From contig MU619267.1 in assembly GCA_025201805.1 (NCBI GenBank), positions 38,327-102,326 of the forward strand: 64,000 nucleotides of DNA. The letters are read 5' to 3'. The notes beneath the pieces are model-generated. The model was given only the letters and a program-made list of their open reading frames with translations. It was not told where the DNA came from and searched no databases. This DNA is from Parasitella parasitica (lineage: Eukaryota; Mucoromycota; Mucoromycetes; Mucorales; Mucoraceae). The position numbers were made by a program, and so were the translations under genes. Positions 45,020-55,304 of the stretch are shown one piece after another. Position 1 is the stretch's first letter. The number at the start of each line of letters is the position of its first letter.

Positions 45020-46480
45020 TTTTATATATTTCTCATTTTTTTTTATTTAAAAATTAGTATTTTAATTTCATAGAAGGCATTTTTTTTTCTTAATATAAAC
45101 AACAGCAATAACTATTCAACTCACAAAAAAAAACAAAAAAAAAAAACAAAAAACATTTTTTATATATAAATATCTCCATTCCACTACAAAAATTAAACAT
45201 ATTTGTCACTTCCATTCCTCCTTGCTTTAGAGTCTGTATTACGATTTTCACACTTAATATTATCTTGTACTTTGGATGATTTGAATCCAGCATCTAAACT
45301 TTCAACCAAACATATCCATTGAAACATCATGGGAAATGTTGTGATTTGCCCGGTTTTAATTGTTATGGTATGGCAAAGAATTATACGGAACAGGAGAATT
45401 GCTTAGATGTAAAGGTGCAACCTTCAAAAATGTAAAGGCTGCTCATGCTGGCAACTTTCAAGGGTCAAGATACCTTAGGTTTGAAGCTTATGACAGTCAA
45501 GTTGAAAGTGATATCCGAATTTACTTGGATTACAAGAGGAATCAATGCTTTCTAACGTACTTGCACCAATTTAACGACGTTACTATACACAGTGAATGTA
45601 AAATCCCTGGACATCAACAATAAGCTTACTCTAGGATGGGTTCTACGGCTTATCAAGATTTCGCAAAGCTTTTGAATTTTGAAATGCTTTCTAAATTCAA
45701 TAACCTTATCTGTCCACACTTATCCTCACCTAGTACCACGCAGCAGCTACTATACTGCCTTCTTAACTATTCACATTTCTCACATGAAGTGTGGAGTACA
45801 ATATGAACAGTTAAAAAAATGGGGCTAGACATAAGATGTAAAGTGGGAATACGCCATATTGAGGACAATGTCAATAGGACGTAAACTTGAATTTGAGCAC
45901 TTGTTTTTGATGGCCGAAATTGCTCTAAAAGCTCTGAAATCACCTTACAGCATATATGCTTTACTTTACGTAGTTTTTTTTTTTGGCATACTCAATTCTC
46001 TTCATGGAGCAATTTTCTATTCTGCTGAAATCTGGAATCGATCATGAAAATGTACAAAATTTGGATTTTCTTGAAACTTTTTAATCAATGTCTCTAGAAA
46101 ACAGTAAATCAAGAAGCAATATATTCTAATAAGAACTCATTGAATGGCACATCAAATAGTAAAATCTATTGAAAACTTGCAACTGCAAATATCAAGCATT
46201 TTGAGATTGAAGGAAAATATGTTTTCGACGTAAATGTAAATATTTTGCATAAATGATACCTATAATGGTAATCAAGGTTTTTTTTTCGGTTGATATATTA
46301 TACTATCATATTATTGCGCAAGTTTTGATGTATAAATAGACTATTGAGATTTGTCTGATTTGACAGGCTGGCTTGTTTGTTTGTTATGTATAGATAGTAT
46401 TGCATCGTATACAATTCAGTACGGTTGTTGTTTCAATTAATGTGTGCTAATTCCCAGAGATCGCAAGCGATCAGCTTTAG
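45020..46480. other. Intergenic 1.5 kb with one unassigned frame
   Basis: Contains the 45360-45623 frame (listed separately), A- and T-homopolymers near 45125-45155, and otherwise nothing recognised. Short frame 45859-46047 has a hydrophobic stretch but no motif. Confidence 0.45.
45360..45623 (+). pseudogene. Unassigned frame, possible gene fragment
   Basis: This 87-codon frame lacks an ATG at its start. It encodes an amphipathic, beta-rich-looking sequence (NFQGSRYLRFEAYDSQVESDIRIYLDYKRNQCFLTYL) whose composition looks coding rather than random. I do not recognise the family. With no start codon and no neighbouring exon it may be a gene remnant or the last exon of an unseen gene. Confidence 0.3.
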
Positions 46481-46499
46481 AAAAGTCATCTATTTACAG

Positions 46500-47480
46500 T
46501 TTATTTTACAGACATTCAGAATGAATATGCGATTTCTTTACAAAGATGGACAAGAGCATGCTGTAGATGGGAACGGAGTTGAGCCTGCAATCCTTGTTAT
46601 GCTATTTGCTATTAAAACAAAAAGTTCTCGTACTCAATTCCTAATGAATGAACCTCTAGAAAGACCTACTAATCCTGCAATGCTTCCAATTTCAGTTAAA
46701 AGGAACAACAAAAGTTTAAATGGAGCTATTCGATGAAAAGAGATGCTATACAGTCTACTCTGATGAACGCAAGACTCGATTTTTTCATTTATTTTTCAGC
46801 AAATGCTTGAATGCTACTGCTGCTGCTGCTGCTGCTGTGAGACAATTAGGTATTCATATCCGAGCAGCGCAGAGATGGGTCAAACGTTATTACGAGAATT
46901 CTGAAAGCATGTTTGAGAAGAAGAACAAGTCAGGTCGGCATTGTATCCTCGGGGAGGAGCATAAGCAGTTCTTTTAAATTACGTTGATGAGAATCCTTCT
47001 GCTGTTGTAACTGAAGTGGCAGAAAGTTTAATGCAAAACGTTGCGGATCTTGGTGTTTCTTCCATTAATAAATAAGCGCAATTTCAGCCTTTAGAAAGAA
47101 ATACCAAAGAAAAGATTCAACAAGGTATGGCTTGGTCAAAGAAAGGTACTCTCCTGTAATAATTGCCGCGCTTACAACCAAGGCAAATGCAACGTCGATT
47201 TTAGGTGCAATATCAGCAACTGGCTTGATTCATGTTGATCTGAGGGTTCCAAAGCGTATTAAAAAGAGACAGCTTGGATGCGAACCTGGTGGTTATAGCA
47301 TCCGAGCTTTTTAAAGGCTACTCTTGAACGAAATGGACAAGCATCCAGAAACGAGGGGACACTATGTTGTCATGGATATAATGCACCCATTTATGGCTCA
47401 ACTGAAATAGGCAAATGTATTCATTCTCGAGGAAATAAGTTCCTGGGAAAAAGAATCGCTAACCTTTGTCATTTAGTGAT
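46500..47480 (+). mobile_element. Second Tc1-like transposase relic with internal deletion
   Basis: Plus-strand reading gives RCYTVYSDERKTRFFHLFFSKCLN, then AVRQLGIHIRAAQRWVKRYYENSESMFEKK (46720-46930, a helix-turn-helix of Tc1/pogo type). After a one-base shift comes LNYVDENPSAVVTEVAESLMQN (46975-47040) and then AQFQPLERNTKEKIQQ (47070-47125). MAWSKKGT (about 47128) follows directly. The text jumps over the region that should hold the first catalytic Asp block, so roughly 40 codons appear deleted. ATSILGAISATGLIHVDLRVPKRIKKRQLG (47185-47275) and decayed 'VMDNAPIH'-like text (47360-47400) follow. Several frameshifts make it inactive. It differs from the 15.8-kb relic, so a separate lineage is likely. 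Confidence 0.7.
46822..46841 (+). repeat. Short GCT microsatellite inside the relic
   Basis: Six or so consecutive GCT-type triplets (alanine run AAAAAA in the relic frame) interrupt the helix-turn-helix segment. This is probably a slippage expansion after inactivation. Confidence 0.5.
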
Positions 47481-47678
47481 TCTTTTTTTTTTTCCAGAAA
47501 GCACTTGTTGAAATGGCCGTTTAGTGGCATTCTCCTTTTAGACTGTTACGGTAACTTGGTTTCATCTAAAAAAGAACAGACAGCTTTCGATTGGTTGTTG
47601 CTTCATTTTGTTCGTTTTGATCGATTGCTTGTAAATTAAATTTTTTCTTTAGCTGCCTTCTTTCTTGTTCAAGTAGAA

Positions 47679-50600
47679 ATGAACGAAACTGATTACCACG
47701 TATTGGAGATTTCAGACACTGAAAGCAACTTCAATGGATCACCCAACTTGACGGCTCTCGGAGACACCACAGACAACTTACGAGATGCTCCTCAAGACAT
47801 CGACAGTCCAGATGCTTCAAGTTTGGTATTGGATTTAACTGCGGATGAATACAACTTTGTACATGATATCAGTGATGACGACGGCACCACTAGCAACATT
47901 GCAGGCGCAACTGTACATAACAGTATCTCAATAGATGATGACGCCTATGCTTTCTTTGTTGAAGCTGGTTTGGACAATCCAGAGGAGTTGAGCATGTTGG
48001 GTATCAACATTGACGAAATCAACGCTCAGAGAAAAATCGCTGAAAAGCTAGAATTAGAAAACAAAAGGAATGTTGAATTTGCTCTGCAACTGCAGCGAGA
48101 ATTAGGCCATTCTGATTCTGCTAGCAGCAGCAGCTCAACGGTCGCTTCGTTTAGTGCACCGCTTAGACCAGGACCTTCGTTCATGTCACAGACATCCCTC
48201 AAAAGAGAACTAGAAGCCATTGAAGAGCAGAATCCCAAAAAGATAAAAGTAGATGGGTTAGGGAAAGATAATGCACCCATTGAGATTGGTGATGACGATG
48301 ACGATTGTATCGACCTTACCAATGAAAATGCCATCTTTCAGCGCAATCCCTACAACTTGGTCGAATCTTCTGATGAAGATGAAGACAGCGACAACGAGCT
48401 TATTTGTGAGGATTATCTTAGCAACCCAGTCTACGACCGTCCTTCACGCCCTTACTTTTTCGGTGACTCTGATGGAAATTCCCTGCACAGAGATCCTCAG
48501 GAGAGCTCTCAAACACTGTACTCAATCATGTCTGGTCTTTCAAATCCTTTTGCCGACATGCATGTGCCATATCTGCAAAGAGCGACGGCATCTTCGTCCA
48601 CGCCAGATTCAGCAGCATATAGCAGAATGCAAGCTCTTCAATCACACATGGCAGCCATAGCGGCTCAGCAACGTGTTAAGGGCCATCATCCTCTTTCGTA
48701 TTCTTCGCCATTGAACCAGCAAGAAACAGAGCGTGAACTTCGTGAACTATTAGAAAACATTGTATCTGATGAACCACCGCCACCTGAAGATAGAACTGGT
48801 ACGCCCGAAGGCCTTTCCATCAACCTGCTGGAGCATCAAAAGATTGGCTTGCAATGGATGACAAAGATGGAGAACTCCAACAATAAAGGTGGCATCTTGG
48901 CTGACGACATGGGTTTGGGAAAGGTAGGTTTGTCGTGGTCTTGTGCCACTAGAACCGTGTTGTTGATGGATCTCTCTGTTAGACTATCCAAGCCATGGCA
49001 ACCATCGTACAAAATCCTTGTCACGATGCCTCGCCCGTTGACCACAGTACAATAGTAGCCCATGGCACAAACAACCTTGGCGCAGGGGAATTGAAGATTA
49101 AGGCTACCTTGATTGTGTGCCCAGTTTCGCTGATGGATCAATGGCGTAGAGAAATCGAAGATAAAACCTCTCCTAAACTGAAGGTTCTAGTCTTCCATGG
49201 TTCGTCAAGGCCTTCAAATCCACGCCTGTTGGCCCTTTACGATGGTATATTTGTAGTGTGCTGGTATAGTCCCATGGTATTAATGACATTTGTTAGTTAT
49301 TATCTCTTCATATGCTGTTACTGCATCGAACTTTAAAGAAACTCAGTTGGGTCCATTCCACAAGGTTACGTTCCACAGAGTCATCTTGGATGAAGCGCAT
49401 ACAATCAAGAACAAGCAAACTTTTGTTGCCCGTGGATGGTAAGTTGAATGCATGTTTTGTTGGTTGGAATCAGCAGCATAGCTTATTCGTTTTTTTTTTT
49501 TTTTCTTTTTACTTTTTTTCGCAGCTGTCAATTAGATGCAGCGTATCGATGGTGCATGACTGCAACTCCTGTTCAGAACAAGATTGAGGAATTATACTCA
49601 TTAGTCAAGTTCTTGCGTATTCGACCTTTCGATGATTGGGATGAGTTTAGAGACACCATCTTGCGGCCAATGAAGAACGGTCAGCACAAAAAGGCTGTTC
49701 GCGTTGCTGCTGTGTTGATGAAAGCTATTTCCCTGCGTCGTTCAAAGAAGGCTTTGATAGATGGGCGTCCAATTCTTGATTTGCCTGAAAGAAATATCCA
49801 TATGACACATATTGAGTTCTCGCCTGACGAAAGAATACACTACGATTATGTCAACCAACGTGTTCAAGCAAGATTCAACAAGTATTTGCGTCAAGGCATT
49901 GTCATGAAAAAATACTCGTCTGTGCTGGTTTTGTTGCTACGTCTCCGCCAGGCTTGCTTGCACCCTCATTTAACCTTGACTGAAGGTGACTCAGATGCAC
50001 AGTATGCAGACGAAAAATGTCAGACAGAATCTGCCAAAGACATGAATCCAGGGGTAGTCAGTCGTTTGTTGAGTGATAGTGCCACTCTTAGCGACATTGA
50101 GTGTCCTATTTGCATGGACACTGCTGAAAATGCTCAGATCCTCAAGGGATGTGGGCACATACTTTGCAAGGAATGCCTGGACTCATACGTCAATACTAGT
50201 GATGGCAGTATCAAGCGATGTCCCCAATGTCGTGGTGAACTGAGCATCAAGAAACTGGTAGGAGTGGAGGCCTTTATCAAGGTTTATGCCCCACATCTAC
50301 TTGAAGAAGCTGAAGAAGAAGCGGACGAGGAAGTCGCGGCCAAGGAGAAAGAGAAAGAAGCACTGCAAAGGGCGCAAGAATGTGTCTCTAGTTCCAAGAT
50401 TGACAAAATGATTGAAATCCTTGATGCAACAGCTGAAGAAACCGGAGGTCGCGACAAGACCATTGTGTTTTCTCAATTTACTGGCTTTGTAAGTGTGCTT
50501 TATTTATTTCGATTTGGCTACTTACTGGCTCTCGTAGCTTGATTTGATTCATCAACCATTGAGAAACAAAGGCTACAAGTATCTTCGCTATGATGGTTCT

Positions 50601-51138
50601 ATGAATATTAAAAAGCGTGCAGAAACTGTCAGTCAGTTCTTTGATGATCCCGAAATTAAGGTCTTGCTTGTCTCGACTAAATGCGGTTCGTTGGGTCTCA
50701 ATCTGACATGTGCTAATCGTGTCATCTTGATGGATGTATGGTGGAATCCAGCATTAGAGAACCAGGCTATTGACCGTGTCCACCGCATTGGCCAGCAAAA
50801 ACCTGTAGATGTTCATCGTATATTTATTTCCAACACTGTTGAAGATCGTATCTTGAAACTGCAAGAAAAGAAACAGGTAAAATTTCGACATGTCTTTTTT
50901 TTTTTTTTTTTTTTNNNNNNNNNNAACACTCTGTTAGACCATCGCTGACGGTGTATTGGGAGAAGGCTCAGCTAATAACGTCAATCGTTTGGGTGTTCAA
51001 GAGTTGTTGTATCTCTTCCGTGGCGGCGATTTACCAGAGAATGGAGAAGGTCCTTCTGGACCTACAACTGTTGCTGCTGCTGCTGCTGCTTCTGGATCTG
51101 GATCTGGATCTGGATCTGGATCTGGATCTCGATCTTGA
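47679..51138 (+). CDS. SNF2-family ATPase with RING finger, Uls1/Ris1-like (SUMO-targeted)
   Basis: Six exons (47679-48923, 48983-49244, 49297-49438, 49525-50488, 50538-50876, 50938-51138), 1050 aa. The acidic N-terminal ~370 residues carry several SUMO-interaction-like motifs flanked by acidic residues ([33 protein letters not shown]). The SNF2 domain has [12 protein letters not shown] (Walker A, about 405-416), [28 protein letters not shown] and [25 protein letters not shown]3HC4 RING ([29 protein letters not shown]...[10 protein letters not shown]) lies between the lobes. The helicase C-terminal part has [60 protein letters not shown]. Such proteins remodel or clear sumoylated chromatin proteins in the nucleus. 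The tail is an Ala run plus a Ser-Gly repeat. The assembly gap lies inside intron 5, so coding is complete. Confidence 0.92.
50897..50924. other. Poly-T run with assembly gap (10 N at 50915-50924), in an intron
   Basis: A poly-T tract of about 18 runs into ten N within the fifth intron of the SNF2/RING gene. The donor (GTAAAA) and acceptor (TCTGTTAG) are outside the gap, so the protein is unaffected, but the intron length is unknown. Confidence 0.95.
51093..51135 (+). repeat. In-frame GGATCT hexamer repeat (Ser-Gly)n
   Basis: Six to seven tandem copies of GGATCT (last unit CGATCT) encode the C-terminal Ser-Gly repeat of the SNF2/RING protein. Hexamer repeats in frame vary in length without frameshift, so the tail is probably polymorphic. 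Confidence 0.85.
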
Positions 51139-51518
51139 AAGGCCGCCAACACATGTGTATATTTATCATCAATTTAAAATTGTTCATACCCCCATTTTAA
51201 CGCTATATGACTGATTGCTTATATATATATATTGAATACTTCTGTGCAACTTAAAGCATCCGAATACAACATGTCCCCAACTAATTTTACACAAGGAAAT
51301 ATATAAAAGCCATCATCAATCATATGAAACGTCAAGTGCATTACACTGCTATTCTCGAAATTTAAGTATCTTCAATTACAAACATATACTGACCATGTAC
51401 AAATAACCATGCAATATTCACAAACATTTGAGTAAACATGAGATATTTATTAAATGCAGCTGTCAAAGTTGGTAACGAAAGTTCAGCCTAATGGATATTT
51501 GACATGAGCAAGAGGTTA
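51139..51518. other. Convergent 3' spacer, no gene seen
   Basis: A 380-bp spacer between the 3' ends of the SNF2/RING gene and the PARP-finger gene. It is AT-rich with an ATATATATAT run near 51221 and no other feature. Confidence 0.5.
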
Positions 51519-52703
51519 TTAGGTTTTCTTTGCTTTCTTCTTGGATTCACTAGTAACGGTTGACTTTCGCTTGTTTGTAGCAGTGCGTTTTGGAGCAGCA
51601 GATCTATGAGTACACCACATGTGCATGTTAACGTAAACGTATGTGCTTTCAATGCTGAGAATTGCTTACGTGGCTTTTTCTTTGGCAGCTGTAGCATCCT
51701 TGACTCTGCTTGATCGACGGGTGGGCTCAGTCCTTTAAAATATAGGCAATGGTTATGGTTAATTAAACTAAATGTACTCAGGATGTTACTTACTTTGCTT
51801 TGGCAGCAGGTTTTGATTTGGCTTTAGGGGTCTCGGTTTCTTTGGTTTCCTCGTTAGCCTTTGATGTCTTTTTCGACTTTGTACTATTGATACTCTGCTT
51901 CTTGGTGTTTTGACTATCAGTATCTTGCTTATCTTGCTTATCTTTGTCTTTCGCCTCGACTCTCTCAGCTTCCCCGGATGCAGCCCTGCTTTTAGTGTCA
52001 TTGCTTTCATTTTTCCTATTCAAACATTGTTATTATAAGGATACATGTAAAGTTCTCAATTGTCAAACATACTTTTTTCGTTCGCTAGACGATGCCTCCT
52101 GTTTCGCATTAGATTCAGGTTCACTTTCTTCGTTTTCTTCCTCTTCTTCTGTTTCAGGGAGCTGGCCTTTATCCCAAGCTGTTCGAATACGCTCTTGATC
52201 CTCCTCCCGAAGCGTGTCAAATCCAGTGATTTCTTCAGGACTTGACATGGCCTCTCTCATATTCCCAAGCACTGTAGGAGTGGTACATAGCCTTACATGG
52301 AAGCTTAGCGTCGGTTTGCAAGGTATAAAACGACATGTAGAAACCCTTACCAATGACGCCAAATCACACTAGTGTGCCCACGAACCTCTGTCTCCACACC
52401 AAGTCTCAATTCACCTTTCTAAAAAGGAAAATTGATTACATGAGGGTCACTATAGAAGGATTTCTTCCAACTACTTACACCAATGTTACGTTTCTCAGAA
52501 ACACAGCCTTTTTTTGGGCCTTTGCACGAACTTCTGTCACTCTGTAAACAACATACATTGATGAATGCTGCGCCCCCCCTCTTCCCTCCTTTTTAGTAAA
52601 ATGTTACCTTTGCGTACTAATTTTCAAGGATGCTTTTTTAGCGCTGCTAATTATTTGTGTATATAACAAGATACGCGAGACTTACATCTACGAAATAAAC
52701 CAT
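51519..52703 (-). CDS. PARP-type zinc-finger protein with Lys/Glu-rich tail
   Basis: Eight exons (52703-52686, 52616-52608, 52541-52479, 52418-52351, 52291-52073, 52015-51794, 51732-51670, 51603-51519), 248 aa. Residues 1-90 form a PARP-type zinc finger: VDYAKSDRSSCKG, KGELRLG, VIWRHWLC. The predicted zinc ligands are C15, C22, H52 and C55. GFDTLREEDQERIRTAWDKG follows, as in fungal zf-PARP proteins. There is no ADP-ribosyltransferase domain. The remaining ~150 residues are highly charged (Lys/Glu/Ser) with basic patches resembling nuclear localisation and AT-hook-like DNA-binding tails (SSRVKDATAAKEKATS, KKKAKKT). It probably senses DNA breaks or modifies chromatin in the nucleus. Exon 2 is only 9 nt (Tyr-Ala-Lys), required to build the conserved 'YAKS' start of the finger. 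Confidence 0.85.
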
Positions 52704-53134
52704 TGTATTCAAAGATTTTCCAATAAATGAATGTAAAAGAAGAAAGAAAAGAGAAAAAAAAGAGACTTTTTGTTGTTGGTCAAGCAGTTTTTAGAGAATT
52801 TGTCGTATCAGTGACGCAAAGCAAGAGTTATGGATTTCATAACTTGGCCAATAAACCCATGAAAACCCATTCGATAAGTATGATGTATTACATCCATAAA
52901 TCCAAAACTATTTAATGCATTTTTTAGAATAACTGAAAAATTCAACTTCTTGTAAACATCTGGTACTTGGCGTAAAGTTTTGCAGCCAAGACGTGTGATT
53001 ATCAGATGTTTTGGTGCAATGAACAGTGTTACAGGCTGGGTATCAAAGCTGAGGCTGTAATACCAAGATGAAGTGTATAAATTTCTGTCTGCAGGAACCT
53101 CCTTTCAGGTTTTCTACTCATCTATCTCTTCACG
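52704..53134. promoter_or_regulatory. Divergent spacer between PARP-finger and hydrolase genes
   Basis: A 431-bp divergent intergenic region. It contains A-rich sequence near 52740-52770 and a T/C-rich block near the plus-strand start (53100-53130). No specific site is recognised. Confidence 0.35.
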
Positions 53135-54712
53135 ATGCTATCTATTAAATCAGCAATATCGTTTCTCGTGCCAGTTGTATCGTTTGTAGTTTATCAAGCC
53201 GCTACAAAGGCAGATTTCTTGACTTTACCCTGTGCATTGGTTGGGTATGACTGTCCTTCCAACATACCTATTCATGGGTTTGTCGATGATAATTACAAGG
53301 AAACTTACAATGTCTTTGTGGACAATATAAAGAAAGGTCGTGAAGTTGGCGCTGGTCTTACCGTGTATGTAGATGGAAAAAAAGTGGTTAGTCTTCAGGG
53401 CGGCTGGCAGGATGTCGAGAACAAGATTGAGTATACAAACAATACCTTACAGATGGTATTTTCGAGTACAAAAGCATTGGTAAAAAAATGTCTCACGAGA
53501 CGGTATTTCATTACTAATGAAATTTATCCAGAGTGCTATAGTAATAGCTCAGTTGGTTGACCAAGGACTACTGTCGTACGATGAACGTATATCCACTTAT
53601 TGGCCTGAATTTGCTCAAAATAACAAGGAAAATGTAACTCTGATGGATTTGGTAAGTAATTTGAGGTTTACTGCGGTTTTTTGTCATGGCTAATAAAGAC
53701 AACTCTACATTAGATGAGACACACTGCTGGCATCGGTGCTCTTGATACTCCCCTTTCAATGGCCAATGTTTCTGATCCTGTTGTGTTTGCAGAAATCTTG
53801 GCGAGCCAGCCTCATAACTTTGACGGTAAACCAGTGCATTCGTACCATGCTATTACCCAGGGATGGTATCAGAACGAGATCATTCGTCGTGTTGATCCTC
53901 AACATCGCACCATTGATGATTTTGCCCGAGAATACAAGGAAGCATATGGGTCCGAATGGTATTTGAAGCCTGATGCCACCGAAGGCGTCGATTTAACCCG
54001 CATTGCCCCATTTTACCAAAAGCCTAAATACCAGCAACTACTGGGCCTGGTTTTGACTTATTTAAACCCTTATGCTGATAAGACCTTTATCAATGGCATT
54101 TTTGACAAGAACAGTTTGTTAACAAAGACAATCATACATCCAAATATTAATCAAAAGGAGGGTATTATGAACAATCGTGATCCTGAAAATCGGGCTATTG
54201 AGGGGCCATCCTATTCTGGCCATACCAATGCGGATTCGGTAAGTCTTACGTAGTTCCAGCAAAACCACCATGTGTACAAGGCGCTAATTACACAGTTTTC
54301 CCAAAAATAATAGATGGCAAAGATTGGAGCAATGATGGCTAATAGAGGCAAAGCAATTGTAGAAGGAGAACCAGATTTGTTTACAAAGGATTCAACCTAC
54401 CAAGAAGCTACTGCTTTTGTTGCTGCCGAAGACGATGCTGTTTTCCCTCAGCTTCCGACCATTAATCAACGTGGCGGATTATTAATTTTCCCCAGTGATA
54501 TTTTTTTCAAACTATCAGATAATGATACCGACTTTGTTGGTGGAACAGGTGCTGGAGGCTCCTTGTTTGTTTGGAACGAAAAGTACAACATTGCCATTGC
54601 TTATGTTATGAATGGTTATGGTGAGACTATTGGCCCCGATGTTCGAACGGCATCAATTGTCAGGTCTGTATATGAACAGGTCAAGAGGCAAAAATCAGCA
54701 GAAACTGCTTAA
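53135..54712 (+). CDS. Beta-lactamase-fold serine hydrolase (LACTB/EstB-like)
   Basis: Four exons (53135-53479, 53532-53651, 53714-54238, 54314-54712), 462 aa. The hydrophobic N-terminus (residues 1-26, SAISFLVPVVSFVVYQAA) looks like a signal peptide or membrane anchor. The serine beta-lactamase-like fold is shown by GAGLTVYVDGKKVVSLQGGWQD, MVFSSTKAL with the S-x-x-K nucleophile motif (about residues 110-115), LMRHTAGI, SYHAITQGW (the Tyr-x-x motif 2 equivalent) and VGGTGAGGSLFVW near the C-terminus (motif 3). The family includes esterases and mitochondrial LACTB; the substrate is unknown. There is no reason to expect antibiotic hydrolysis. The exon joins KAL-SAIVIAQLVDQGLLSYDERI and LMDL-MRHTAGI are as in homologues. 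Confidence 0.88.
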
Positions 54713-55304
54713 TAAACAACATTGCCATTATATCGCACATCTTTTTTTTTCCTTTATTTGCCACGATTATACGGTTATTTTTAACCCACATGCTTTTTTG
54801 ACAGCACCAAGACCAAATCTGTCAGGTAAATACTTTATTTTTTTATCCGGGGCGAACTTGTGTGTGGCAAAAATAACGAGCAAAAGCTGCTATTGTCTGC
54901 ATAATTTTGGTCATGAAAAAATCTTTATATAGAAAATCATTTTATATGAATTGCTAAACAAAGCAAGAACTAGCCAATGACGCATCTTACATCCCCATCT
55001 TGCATTCTGATAGAGTCTATGCATTTATACTACCGTTTTTATCATCTGCTTTCAAGCGTCTCGCAGCCCTTCAATGTGTATTTACTTGATGTTGGCAAGA
55101 TATTGTCAAGTACTCCAAGAATTGAAATGTCGAGTACATGGACGTCCAGTTTGCGCATTATAACGGAGATCTAACTCGGTGATATTTCTCCCTGTTTGCG
55201 TTTGGTGTAATGTAAATGTAAAAGTTCAGGTGTTGGATATCTATCATTGCTTCTCTTTTCTTTTACAAACACATTTTTCCCCCCTTCCCCCACTTTGAAT
55301 TTCA
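54713..55304. promoter_or_regulatory. Spacer upstream of the SMP-domain gene
   Basis: A 592-bp region with no gene. The last ~70 bases before 55305 are strongly pyrimidine-rich (CTTTTCTTTTAC..., CCCCCCTTCCCCC), a common fungal promoter element. Confidence 0.4.

Noticed and set aside
53135-54712. Beta-lactamase-like gene considered as an antibiotic-resistance gene
   Set aside because: It belongs to the eukaryotic LACTB/EstB-like hydrolase family with fungal introns; nothing indicates drug hydrolysis or recent transfer.
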